NCBI RefSeq assembly: GCF_004361915.1
Contig: NZ_SNWP01000011.1
Coordinates: 682,001-746,000 of the forward strand
Length of the DNA stretch: 64,000 nucleotides
Source of the DNA: Sediminibacterium goheungense
Lineage (GTDB): Bacteria; Bacteroidota; Bacteroidia; Chitinophagales; Chitinophagaceae
Direction of reading: 5' to 3'
The position numbers and the translations under genes are program-made. The notes under the pieces were generated by a model. The model did not search any database and was not told where the DNA came from. It was given only the letters and a program-made list of their open reading frames with translations. Below are positions 55,710-64,000 of this stretch, piece by piece. How positions within the stretch are numbered: position 1 is the first letter of the stretch; every line of letters starts with the position of its first letter.

Positions 55710-56824
55710 TCAGATTTTGTAAAAAATGTCTTCAGCCAGATACAAGACCCAATATTAGTTTTGATCAATTTGGTGTATGTCCACCATGTAATTATTCGGA
55801 AGTTGTAAAAAATATAAACTGGGAAGAAAGGCGATATTTACTTGGTGATATTGTAGACTTTGCAAAAAAGAGTAATCATTCTGGGTATGATTGTATAATT
55901 GGGGTTAGTGGTGGTAAGGACAGTACCCGTCAGGCGATCTTTGTTAAAGAAGAGCTCAAATTAAATCCTCTTTTGGTTTCGTTGAACTATCCACCCGAAC
56001 AAATGACTCATAGAGGGGCTCATAACATTTCAAATATGATCGATCATGGCTTTGATACAATAACAATTGGCCCCTCCCCATTGATATGGAAAAAACTAAT
56101 GAGAGAAGGCTTTATTAAGTACGGAAATTGGGCAAAATCAACTGAATTATCACTTTTTAGTAGCGTTCCTCGACTGGCAGTAGCCTATCAAATACCACTT
56201 ATTTTATGGGGCGAAAACCCAGCTTTAACTTTAGGTGAACAAGGATCAAAATCTGATACCTATGAAGGCGGGCAAATGAAACATGGAAATACCCTTGCTG
56301 GTGGTAAATTCGATTGGTTACTAATAGATGATATTAAGTCCAATGAGATATTACAATACCGTTATCCTTCAGATGAAGAAATGGAAAAAGCGGGCTTGAG
56401 AATTATCTATCTGGGCTATTTCATGAATAACTGGACAAAACTTGATAACGGGGTATTTGCCGCATTACGTGGTCTTCGGATAAGATCCGATCATCCATCT
56501 GATATTGGAGATATTATCGGAGTGGATTCATTGGACGAAGACTGGGTGGTTTTAAATCAAATGATCAAGTATTATAAATTTGGTTTCGGTAAAGTAACAG
56601 AAATTGTTTCAGAAGAAATGCGGTATCGCGGTATGTCAAGATCTGAAGCTATAGAACTTGTTAAACGATATGACGGTACTTGTTCAGATGCTAATATTGA
56701 GAGTTTCTGTGATTTTATTGAGATATCAAAAGAATATTTTTGGCAGATTGTTGATGGATTTGTCAACAAGGATTTATTTGAAAAAGTGAATGGGAAATGG
56801 AGACCTAAATTTGAAATCCAATAA
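55706..56824 (+). CDS. N-acetyl sugar amidotransferase (WbpG/PseA/PtmG-like)
   Basis: 372 residues. An N-terminal Zn-ribbon has Cys 5, 8, 25 and 28; the PP-loop ATP site SGGKDS is at 68-73; later DHGFDTITIGPSPLIWKKLM and WGENPALTLGEQG are typical of the family. These enzymes use ammonia channelled from HisH to convert an acetamido to an acetamidino group on sugars, as WbpG in Pseudomonas O5 and PseA/PtmG in Campylobacter. Overlaps the GNAT gene by four bases and precedes hisH by two. Confidence 0.85.
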   Translation: MIRFCKKCLQPDTRPNISFDQFGVCPPCNYSEVVKNINWEERRYLLGDIVDFAKKSNHSGYDCIIGVSGGKDSTRQAIFVKEELKLNPLLVSLNYPPEQMTHRGAHNISNMIDHGFDTITIGPSPLIWKKLMREGFIKYGNWAKSTELSLFSSVPRLAVAYQIPLILWGENPALTLGEQGSKSDTYEGGQMKHGNTLAGGKFDWLLIDDIKSNEILQYRYPSDEEMEKAGLRIIYLGYFMNNWTKLDNGVFAALRGLRIRSDHPSDIGDIIGVDSLDEDWVVLNQMIKYYKFGFGKVTEIVSEEMRYRGMSRSEAIELVKRYDGTCSDANIESFCDFIEISKEYFWQIVDGFVNKDLFEKVNGKWRPKFEIQ

Positions 56825-56826
56825 TT

Positions 56827-57459
56827 ATGAAAGGTAAAATTGTAATCGTAGATTACTATGTTGGAAATACCAATTCGGTTTATAATGCAGTTAAAAGACT
56901 TGGCTATAATGTCATCATCAGCAATAAGAGAAATGAAATTGAAGAATCTGATGCCCTTATTATGCCTGGGGTGGGAGCGTTTGCCGAAGCTATCAATAAT
57001 ATCAATCAATTGGATCTGAAGCCAATTTTGAATGATCAGGTTTTAAACAAAAAAAAACCTGTCCTTGGTATTTGCATTGGGATGCAATTGATGGCGGATT
57101 TTTCAGAAGAAAATGGTCACTTTGAAGGACTTGGATGGATTCCAGGTTCTGTTAAGAAAATTCCACCTCAAGAGGCATTATTAGTTCCTCATGTCGGATG
57201 GAATGAAATTACCCCTGTCTTTTGTAAAGAGATATTATTTTCAAATGCTGTATTTGAAAATCCAAGTTTCTATTGGGATCATAGTTATTATTTCGACTGT
57301 AAAGATGAATATAAAGCTGCAACAGTTGAGTATGGCAGTACACTATCAGCAATTATTGCACAAGAAAATATATTTGGTGTTCAATTTCATCCGGAGAAAA
57401 GCCAAACAAATGGATTGAGATTATTCAGGTCATTTTTCAATTATTTTAATATAGTGTGA
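56827..57459 (+). CDS. HisH-type glutamine amidotransferase of the amidation cassette
   Basis: 210 residues, class I glutaminase. Nucleophile Cys83 in GICIGMQLM and the His188/Glu190 pair in FGVQFHPEK are intact, so glutamine hydrolysis should work. In this place it supplies ammonia to the neighbouring sugar amidotransferases through the HisF-like protein, not to histidine synthesis; no other his gene is near. Confidence 0.87.
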   Translation: MKGKIVIVDYYVGNTNSVYNAVKRLGYNVIISNKRNEIEESDALIMPGVGAFAEAINNINQLDLKPILNDQVLNKKKPVLGICIGMQLMADFSEENGHFEGLGWIPGSVKKIPPQEALLVPHVGWNEITPVFCKEILFSNAVFENPSFYWDHSYYFDCKDEYKAATVEYGSTLSAIIAQENIFGVQFHPEKSQTNGLRLFRSFFNYFNIV

Positions 57460-57460
57460 T

Positions 57461-58330
57461 ATGCTAAAAAAAAGAATAATAGCGAATTTGACCGTTCTAA
57501 ACGGGGTAGTAGTACAAAGTGTTGGTTTTAAAAAGTATCACCCGGTTGGAAGTGTTGCAGTTGCAGTCGAATTTCTTAATCAATGGGGAATTGATGAAAT
57601 AATAATTGCTGATATTTCTGCAACCAAAGAAAATCGATCTCCTTTAACAGAATTGTATAAAAAGGTTTCAAATCGATGTTTTGTTCCTTTAACAATTGGG
57701 GGAGGAGTGCGTTCAATAGATCATATTCACGACCTATTACATTCCGGAGCTGATAAGATATTTATTAATAATTATGCTTTTGAGAATCCTGATTTTATAT
57801 CTAAATCAGCAAATATTTTTGGTGATCAGTGCATAATTGTGGCAATAGATGTAATATATAAAGATAATAAACCTGTTATCTACGATTATAAAACACGTAT
57901 GCCATCACAGATTGATTTACATGATTGGGTTAAAGAAGTTGAAAATAGAGGTGCAGGTGAACTTTTGATTAATTGCGTTGATAGAGATGGCCAATACAGT
58001 GGATATGATATATCACTGGCAAAACAAATAGCCGATTCTGTTAATGTACCCGTCATTATTTGTGGTGGTGCAGGAAAGCCTGAACATTTTTACGAAGTAT
58101 TATCAGAAACAAATGTTGCAGCAGTAGCAGCTGGTAATTATTTTCATTTTAGTGAACATAGTGTTATTACAACAAAAGCATTTCTTCAAAAGAGAGGCTT
58201 GGATATTAGATTAGAAACGTTTGCTTCATATAACTATAATTATATAAATCAAGACAATCGTTTAGACAAATTAGACGACGAACACCTTGAACATCTTCTA
58301 TACAAAAAAATCGTTAAGGAAATTATTTAA
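57461..58330 (+). CDS. HisF-like protein lacking catalytic Asp11
   Basis: 289 residues, about 35 longer than usual HisF because of a charged tail. The (beta/alpha)8 pattern is clear: ISATKENRSP, GGGVRSIDH, VAIDVIY (Asp130 equivalent), NCVDRDGQYSGYD and GGAGKPEHF. The first catalytic Asp (CLDV, Asp11) is Thr here (NLTV) and Lys19 is Gln, so synthesis of imidazole glycerol phosphate is unlikely. The barrel interior is kept, which would allow it to serve as the ammonia conduit between HisH and the amidotransferase. Confidence 0.85.
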   Translation: MLKKRIIANLTVLNGVVVQSVGFKKYHPVGSVAVAVEFLNQWGIDEIIIADISATKENRSPLTELYKKVSNRCFVPLTIGGGVRSIDHIHDLLHSGADKIFINNYAFENPDFISKSANIFGDQCIIVAIDVIYKDNKPVIYDYKTRMPSQIDLHDWVKEVENRGAGELLINCVDRDGQYSGYDISLAKQIADSVNVPVIICGGAGKPEHFYEVLSETNVAAVAAGNYFHFSEHSVITTKAFLQKRGLDIRLETFASYNYNYINQDNRLDKLDDEHLEHLLYKKIVKEII

Positions 58331-58333
58331 CTC

Positions 58334-59584
58334 ATGCAGTATTGTAAACGATGCCTGTATCCTGAAAATCATCCATTAAATATTATTTTTGATGAGGATG
58401 GAGTTTGTAGTGGATGCCGTGTACACGAGGAGAAAGATATATTAGATTGGAACTCGCGCGGTAATAAACTAAAGTCAATATTTGAGGGGTACAAGAATAA
58501 ATCTGGTAACAATTATGATTGTATCATACCAATATCAGGGGCCAGAGATTCGTATTTTATAGTTCATACCGTAAAAAATGTTTTCGGTATGAATCCCTTA
58601 CTTGTAACATACAATAAGCATTACAATACAGAACTTGGAATACGTAATCTTGCGTATTTGCGAACACTGTTTGATTGTGATACTTTGACAATGACTGTTA
58701 GTCCTGAGAGAGTTAAAAATATCACTCGTGCAACTTTACGAAAGATGGGAAGTATGTATTGGCATTGCCTTGCTGGACAAACTGTTTTTCCGGTGCAAGT
58801 AGCAGTTAAATTCAAAATACCCTTAATTGTCTGGGGATGTCATCAAGGTATTGATCAGGTAGGAATGTTTTCGCATCTCGACGAAGTAGAAATGACGAGA
58901 AAATATAGAAAAGATCATGATTTAATGGGATATGAAGCAGAAGATCTTGTTGATATATTTGATCATGTCAGGGAAGAAGATCTTATCCAATATTTTTATC
59001 CCAGCGATACTGAGATTGAACGTGTTGGAGTTAGAGGTATTTATCTGAATAATTATATCAGATGGGATACTAAGGCACAGCACGAGAAAATGATTAAAAT
59101 GTATGGGTATGAAACTGGACTTCAACAAAGAACATTTGATACTTATAATGATGTTGATTGTTTCCATTACTCTGATCTTCATGACTATATAAAATGGCTG
59201 AAATGGGGATATGCTAAAGCCACCGATCATGCAAGTCGTGAAATACGTTTTGGTCGCCTAAGTAGAGAAGAAGGAATAGATTTGGTTGAAAAATGGTCTT
59301 CGCGACCAGCTTCCATGGATTTATTTTGCGATTGGTTGAAAATAGATAAAGAAGCCTTGCAGTTAGTATTAGATCAACACAGACATCCCAGCGCATGGAA
59401 AAGAGATTTGTCAACCTGGGAGTGGAATCTCAAGGACTCTATTTCTAATCACCGATATGATCAAAATATAGATAAAGTACGCTTACAGAAAATAGAAGAT
59501 TGTAATTTCAGTATCACTCCATCTAGGAGACCGGGTTATAAGGATGATAAGTATGTACTGATCGGAAAAGGTTTTATCAACTAA
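58334..59584 (+). CDS. Second, divergent N-acetyl sugar amidotransferase
   Basis: 416 residues, same family as the gene at 55.7 kb: Zn-ribbon Cys 4, 7, 25 and 28, and a PP-loop at the same residues 68-73 but reading SGARDS instead of SGGKDS. There is a longer C-terminal extension of about 45 residues. Gly-to-Ala and Lys-to-Arg in the ATP loop may alter activity or substrate. The arrangement amidotransferase-HisH-HisF-amidotransferase suggests both share one ammonia source. Confidence 0.8.
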   Translation: MQYCKRCLYPENHPLNIIFDEDGVCSGCRVHEEKDILDWNSRGNKLKSIFEGYKNKSGNNYDCIIPISGARDSYFIVHTVKNVFGMNPLLVTYNKHYNTELGIRNLAYLRTLFDCDTLTMTVSPERVKNITRATLRKMGSMYWHCLAGQTVFPVQVAVKFKIPLIVWGCHQGIDQVGMFSHLDEVEMTRKYRKDHDLMGYEAEDLVDIFDHVREEDLIQYFYPSDTEIERVGVRGIYLNNYIRWDTKAQHEKMIKMYGYETGLQQRTFDTYNDVDCFHYSDLHDYIKWLKWGYAKATDHASREIRFGRLSREEGIDLVEKWSSRPASMDLFCDWLKIDKEALQLVLDQHRHPSAWKRDLSTWEWNLKDSISNHRYDQNIDKVRLQKIEDCNFSITPSRRPGYKDDKYVLIGKGFIN

Positions 59585-59594
59585 ATTATTAATC

Positions 59595-60884
59595 ATGGTA
59601 TATGCTGGCATTGACACCAGTAAACTTTCTGAAAAGGAAGTTCTTTTTTTTATAAGAATTAAAGGGCAGCAACATTTCTTTGATAAGGTATATTCAAAGC
59701 CTGTTATCAATCAACTTTTTGGACATCTGAAATCCTTTAATACTATTTCTGAGTATAAGAATGCAGATCATTACATAGATTTAAAAAAATTTTCAGTCAA
59801 GGATTATTCATATAATGATTTTGAAGTCTTTAATAGTCAAATTAAACCACATTTGGCTAGTATCATCTTTAGATGCAGGGGGTTAAGAGCTATCTCATTT
59901 GAAGAAGCTAAAGATCTGATATTACGTGCAACAAAATTTTGGATAAATTTCTTTCAACAAAACCGTGATTTCAAACTTATAGTAATACATATTATAGATA
60001 ACTATGTATTGGATATTATGTACAGGATCGCGAATGTATATGAACTACGAACCGTGGTTTTGAGTGAATTTTTTATTTATGGGTACAGGCGGCATACAAT
60101 TTATGGTGAGTTTGTAAAGCAAAGGGTAATTGATAAAATCGAAATTAAAGAGGTAGTACAATATTTTAATAGAAAAGAGAAATCATTTTGGTTGAAAGGT
60201 TTAAGTACATTTACAAGCATCAAATATTGCTCATATCTTTTCTTTAGTTATTATGCAAGAGTATTGATTAGGTATTATATAGGGTATAAATTGTTAGGTA
60301 ATATCAGTTATGAATACAGATTTGCAAAGCAGTTTGCCAAAGTTCCGATAAGGAATTTTTTTGTCGATAAATACTTTAATCAAATTGATGTTAAGCTGAT
60401 TGAAAAAGAATACAGCAAAGCTGTATATATACCTTTGCATGTTTATCCAGAAGCGAATGTTGATTACTGGATAAATGATCCGAATGATGCAGACTATTAC
60501 ACAACTATTTATGAGGCTCTTGCTTATTTCAGGGATCGAAATATTAAGGTTTATATTAAAGAGCATCCGGGTTTTTTATATCAACGAGAGGTTGATTTTT
60601 ATAAAATAATCACTTCGTTTTCAAATGTTATTTTAGTTCATCCATTCGATCAAAATGTAGCGATTCTTGATAAAATTGAAAATATCATGATTTGGCATGG
60701 GTCTGCTGGCGTTGAAGGGATTATGCAAGGGAAAAAAGTGGTTGTTTACGATAAAAATTATTATTCAAAAAATTATTTACCCTCATTACATTTTTTTGAT
60801 CAAAGAAAAACTTTTTCAGAAGAAGAGAGAGAGAATTTTATGAGTGACATATTAACGGGTGCAGTAAAGTTCAATATGGAATGA
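59595..60884 (+). CDS. Capsule-synthesis GT-B protein (KpsS/LipB-like), tentative
   Basis: 429 residues without a signal peptide. The C-terminal half shows VYIPLHVYPEANVDYWINDP, VYIKEHPGFLYQ, NVILVHPFDQN, IWHGSAGVEGIMQGKKVVVY, an order found in Capsule_synth-type glycosyltransferases (PF05159), which use CMP-Kdo in known cases. Whether it uses CMP-activated nonulosonate here is a guess. The N-terminal half is not recognised. Ends four bases into the flippase gene. Confidence 0.6.
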   Translation: MVYAGIDTSKLSEKEVLFFIRIKGQQHFFDKVYSKPVINQLFGHLKSFNTISEYKNADHYIDLKKFSVKDYSYNDFEVFNSQIKPHLASIIFRCRGLRAISFEEAKDLILRATKFWINFFQQNRDFKLIVIHIIDNYVLDIMYRIANVYELRTVVLSEFFIYGYRRHTIYGEFVKQRVIDKIEIKEVVQYFNRKEKSFWLKGLSTFTSIKYCSYLFFSYYARVLIRYYIGYKLLGNISYEYRFAKQFAKVPIRNFFVDKYFNQIDVKLIEKEYSKAVYIPLHVYPEANVDYWINDPNDADYYTTIYEALAYFRDRNIKVYIKEHPGFLYQREVDFYKIITSFSNVILVHPFDQNVAILDKIENIMIWHGSAGVEGIMQGKKVVVYDKNYYSKNYLPSLHFFDQRKTFSEEERENFMSDILTGAVKFNME

Positions 60885-62047
60885 TCAAATTTTTGCTTTC
60901 TCGATACATCACTTATGCAATTATTTTTCTAGAGGTACTTCTGGTACCCCTATTTTTAAATAAAAGCGATTATGTAGAATATGAGTATATTAAGAATGTA
61001 ATAAATCTTTCTTCTTTCGTATTGCTTGGAAGTCATACAGGATTCATTTATTACTTTTATTCTAAGAAACAGGATTTTTTTCCTGAACTAATTAAATTGA
61101 GTATCTATATCCTCCTTTTTAGTTCACTTTTTTTTTCAATTTATTATAATTCCCCACTTCTTCTTTTATCTTTTTTTTGTTTTGGTGCGAGTGTCTTTAT
61201 AGAAAAGAAATTACAGGTTGAGAAAAAGTTTTATCTAGCAATCCTTTATAAACCTTTTCTTGCTTTGGTACTTATTGTAGCAGTATTTTTTTTAAAAGAT
61301 ATTGGTATCTCTCTAATACTTGCAGCAGGTTATAGTTTAGCATTGGTGCTTTGGTTTTTAATAATTCGGTTATTTGCAAAACATCTTTTCAAACAGCTAT
61401 TACCTACTAGATTGTTAATTACCCGAAATGATATTATTACTTATTATAAGATGATAAAAGTAGGGATAGTAGAGAATGCTGCTACAGTAATTTTGATGTT
61501 TTATCTTTTTGCTGATAGATATATGTTAAATCATTTTTATCAAGATCAGCTTCCTTCTTATTCTTTAGCCTTTAACTTTTCTCAATTTGTATTTATAGGG
61601 ATAAATTCTCTTGCATATATACAGAATGTTGAAATAGGGGAAAATCTTGGGTCCCTCAGTAAAGAAAAAATTATACAAATACTTAAAAAGACGATGGCGT
61701 TTTTCGTATTACTTTTTATAGGTGTTTTATGTGTTAGTTTTATATATGGAAAAATATTTAAAGGGTTTGAAAATTTAATGGGTTATACCATTCTACTTAG
61801 CCTTTTCATTGGCCTTTTCTATGTGTGCAATGTTTTGAGCGTTATTCCTTTATTTAAAGGGAAGCAAAAGGTAGTGACAATGTCCCTTGGGTTCTTCTTT
61901 TTAATTAATGTTATATTATCATTTGTATTTTTTCGATTGCATATTCCACCAATATGGAATATTGCTAAGACCGCTTGTCTCTTGACAATTTTTGGAGGTT
62001 ATATAGTAGGCTACTCTATTATATTAATACAAAAAAAAGGTAATTAA
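60881..62047 (+). CDS. wzx: Wzx-type polysaccharide flippase
   Basis: 388 residues with about eleven to twelve hydrophobic helices spread over the full length (from IIFLEVLLVPLFLN to TIFGGYIVGYSIILIQ). Layout of the MOP superfamily O-antigen/capsule flippases: it would turn the undecaprenyl-linked repeat unit to the periplasm. Family sequence identity is low by nature, so the call rests on topology and position just before the polymerase gene. Confidence 0.75.
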   Translation: MIKFLLSRYITYAIIFLEVLLVPLFLNKSDYVEYEYIKNVINLSSFVLLGSHTGFIYYFYSKKQDFFPELIKLSIYILLFSSLFFSIYYNSPLLLLSFFCFGASVFIEKKLQVEKKFYLAILYKPFLALVLIVAVFFLKDIGISLILAAGYSLALVLWFLIIRLFAKHLFKQLLPTRLLITRNDIITYYKMIKVGIVENAATVILMFYLFADRYMLNHFYQDQLPSYSLAFNFSQFVFIGINSLAYIQNVEIGENLGSLSKEKIIQILKKTMAFFVLLFIGVLCVSFIYGKIFKGFENLMGYTILLSLFIGLFYVCNVLSVIPLFKGKQKVVTMSLGFFFLINVILSFVFFRLHIPPIWNIAKTACLLTIFGGYIVGYSIILIQKKGN

Positions 62048-63211
62048 ATGGAGCAACAGTTCAAGGCGTATTGGTTTTGTGTTTTCTTAAAGGCTTTCTC
62101 AGGAATATTCTTGCTAATTAACTATCTGCTTGGAATTGATATACTTTTCTTATTTAAGGTACCATTGATTTTATCTTCCTTGATAATTTTATTTTATCAT
62201 GTTAAAAAAACATTTTTTTTCGGATTTATTGCAGCACTTTTTTCAGCTTATGTCTTTTTAGGAACCGGGGTTGCTATTTATTATGGAAATTCACTGTCCA
62301 CTAAAACATTGTCTCATCTATACACTATTTTCATATGTATGTTTGGAGTGTCTTTTGGTTATTATTTTGCGAGATATTATAACAAAAATATAGATGGTGC
62401 TGTAAGAAAGTATATGCAATTATTATTTTTTGTAACAATTGTAATACTATTAATATATTATTACAGTTACTATTTTACCGGCAAAATTGAATATTTTGGA
62501 TTCGATACAGAACTGCCAACCAGTATTGTTTTTTTTGTTGGACAAGGCCAAACAGGACTTTTCGTAATCACTATATTATTGATTTTTTTATCTGGAAAAA
62601 GGTCTCCTTTAATTAGCGTCCTTGTTATCAGTCTTATTTTTTTGATTAAAGCTGTAAATTTTAAGAAGATAAAAAACTTAATAATTGGTCTCTTATTATT
62701 AATGTCAATATCGGTAGCAATAGTAGTAGCATATAATAATGGTCTTTTATGGCGATTTGAAAGTGTCATTGCTGTGGATATAGAGGATGAAGATAGCTTT
62801 TATACAGCTACAAGTGGACGATCAGCTGAGTTTATGGGAATTCTTAACCACATGAATGCTGATACTAAAAGATGGTATATCGGTTCAGGATTGGGCGGTG
62901 CTTATTATATTGATATAATAAGAGGAGATTACGAGGAACGATATCAACATTATACACATCTTTCATTACTCTCTTTTGTTTTTCTTTTTGGTGTTCCGTT
63001 TGTCATTCTACTAGTAGGGTATATCTTTTTTCTAGTCGTAAAGAACTTTAAATATTATAAAAACAAGTACTATCTAGGGATGATTGTAACTTTTGTTAGT
63101 TCTCTGTTTGGAGCAGGGATGTTTGTTGATTCAATTTTCTGGGTTTTTCTTGGAATCAATGCATATATGAGAACTGCAAGCAAGGATTCTTCTATAATTT
63201 GTATTAAGTAA
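62048..63211 (+). CDS. wzy: Wzy-type polysaccharide polymerase
   Basis: 387 residues with ten or so hydrophobic helices and one larger polar periplasmic loop (about residues 235-300, with TSGRSAEFMGILNHMN and YIGSGLGGAYYID). This loop pattern (GR ... G.G) is usual for O-antigen ligase/polymerase proteins. It starts directly after the Wzx stop codon. It would polymerise repeat units in the periplasm with the Wzz-like protein. Confidence 0.75.
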   Translation: MEQQFKAYWFCVFLKAFSGIFLLINYLLGIDILFLFKVPLILSSLIILFYHVKKTFFFGFIAALFSAYVFLGTGVAIYYGNSLSTKTLSHLYTIFICMFGVSFGYYFARYYNKNIDGAVRKYMQLLFFVTIVILLIYYYSYYFTGKIEYFGFDTELPTSIVFFVGQGQTGLFVITILLIFLSGKRSPLISVLVISLIFLIKAVNFKKIKNLIIGLLLLMSISVAIVVAYNNGLLWRFESVIAVDIEDEDSFYTATSGRSAEFMGILNHMNADTKRWYIGSGLGGAYYIDIIRGDYEERYQHYTHLSLLSFVFLFGVPFVILLVGYIFFLVVKNFKYYKNKYYLGMIVTFVSSLFGAGMFVDSIFWVFLGINAYMRTASKDSSIICIK

Positions 63212-63223
63212 ATAGAATAAATT

Positions 63224-64000
63224 ATGTGTGCTATAGCTGGTTATGTTCTTGAAACTAATTTGAAAGAGAATCAAGCTTTAATTGATATTTTGAATCATCG
63301 TGGACCTGATGATAATGGTGTTTATATTGATAAAAATGTTGGTTTTTTTCATAATAGGTTAGCAATAGTAGATTTATCTTCTAACGGACATCAACCAATG
63401 TTGTCGAATGACGGAAGATATGTCCTTGTTTTTAATGGTGAGATATATAACCACCTAGATGTACAAAAAGAACTTATTGCATTAGGGTATACATTTAAAT
63501 CTCAGTCTGATTCCGAAACCTTATTATATGGATTTATTCATTGGGGTAAAGATGTGCTGAACAAATTGAATGGAATTTTTGCCTTTTCAATTTATGATAA
63601 AGAAACGCGTAAAATTTTTCTGGCAAGGGATCAATTTGGTGTTAAGCCTCTTTATTACTTCATAAATGATGATGTTTTTTGTTTTTCCTCTGAGTTGAAA
63701 GCATTCAGAACTATCGATCATTTTAAAAGTACTCCTGATATTCACTCTTTTTTTTATTATTTGCAAGCTCTGTATGCTCCGGGAAAACTCACCCCTCTTC
63801 ATGGCGTAAAAAAACTGCTGCCAGGCACCTTTTTGGAATTCAGCGTTAATGAATTTCTATTAGCTGAACCAGAAACCTACTATCATCTATCTTTTGAACC
63901 AGATATAACCAATCAATATACTGAAGAAGAATGGATCGATCAACTCGATGAACATCTTTGTAATGCTGTTAAAAGACAGATGATGAGTGATGTTCCAATT
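63224..64000 (+). CDS. asnB: Asparagine synthase (glutamine-hydrolysing), 3' part beyond window
   Basis: 259 codons visible from ATG 63224 to the right edge, open throughout. The glutaminase domain starts MCAIAGY with the nucleophilic Cys2, then NHRGPDDNG, HNRLAIVDLS, VFNGEIYNH and ARDQFGVKPLYY, as in AsnB. The synthetase domain should follow outside. AsnB-type genes are frequent in polysaccharide loci, where they may amidate a sugar uronate or be paralogues for asparagine; with a 6-dehydrogenase in the locus a uronamide is conceivable. Confidence 0.9.
   Translation, partial: MCAIAGYVLETNLKENQALIDILNHRGPDDNGVYIDKNVGFFHNRLAIVDLSSNGHQPMLSNDGRYVLVFNGEIYNHLDVQKELIALGYTFKSQSDSETLLYGFIHWGKDVLNKLNGIFAFSIYDKETRKIFLARDQFGVKPLYYFINDDVFCFSSELKAFRTIDHFKSTPDIHSFFYYLQALYAPGKLTPLHGVKKLLPGTFLEFSVNEFLLAEPETYYHLSFEPDITNQYTEEEWIDQLDEHLCNAVKRQMMSDVPI

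Noticed and set aside
56827..58330. Histidine biosynthesis genes hisH-hisF
   Set aside because: No other his gene adjoins, they are coupled to sugar amidotransferases, and the HisF-like protein lacks Asp11.

Overview
The window reads as a chromosomal segment of a member of the Bacteroidota, most likely a Chitinophagaceae-like gliding or soil/aquatic bacterium. The support is a type IX secretion/gliding set (gldJ, porU, porV), a SusC-style TonB receptor with a carboxypeptidase-regulatory N-domain, many promoters of the phylum-specific TAnnTTTG type, and short intergenic spacers with almost no Shine-Dalgarno signals. No rRNA, insertion sequence, phage gene or CRISPR array was found. There is one tRNA, a tRNA-Ser(GGA).

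Layout: 0-17 kb is housekeeping and general metabolism (gyrB, an AraC regulator, a YtcJ-like amidohydrolase, fumC, an alkaline-phosphatase-superfamily enzyme, a crotonase, a UPF0126 channel, a secreted alpha/beta hydrolase, DUF2200, a stand-alone B12-binding protein, a GT39-like enzyme, gltX, a NodB deacetylase, tatD). At 17.1-17.7 kb there is a tRNA-Ser, a degenerate second copy of it and a GIY-YIG nuclease pseudogene. At 17.8-22.7 kb a TonB receptor, a beta-helix-type lipoprotein and a small lipoprotein follow; the first two have matching promoters built from four hexamers at exact 11-bp pitch, which look like Pho boxes. At 22.9-33 kb lie DUF983, a small membrane protein, murF, gldJ, a four-helix-bundle gene inside heptamer arrays, porU, porV and ispF.

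From 34 kb to the right edge is a surface-polysaccharide locus. Two Wza-like exporters flank GDP-fucose genes (gmd, fcl). After them come a Wzz-like protein, a UDP-HexNAc 6-dehydrogenase, a legionaminate-type nonulosonic acid set (LegB-, LegC-, NeuD/LegH-, NeuB/LegI-, PtmE-, NeuA/LegF- and PtmF-like), a second aminotransferase, a GNAT, an amidation cassette (WbpG/PseA-type amidotransferase, HisH, HisF, second divergent amidotransferase), three glycosyltransferase-like proteins, a Wzx flippase, a Wzy polymerase and a truncated asnB. From about 42 kb the genes overlap or abut in one orientation and are more AT-rich than the first 36 kb, which suggests an acquired cassette. The expected product is a Wzx/Wzy-made glycan carrying a CMP-activated nonulosonic acid, probably with an acetamidino group, and perhaps fucose.

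The least expected feature is a set of at least ten intergenic loci built of degenerate tandem 7-mers (once 8-mers), most of them arranged as facing arrays that could fold into long hairpins. Each locus or cluster has its own word. The only two four-helix-bundle genes in the window, one intact (27.1 kb) and one decayed (38.6-38.9 kb, found by reading through stops), both sit between such arrays. This suggests a composite element resembling REP/RAYT or rRNA intervening-sequence elements.
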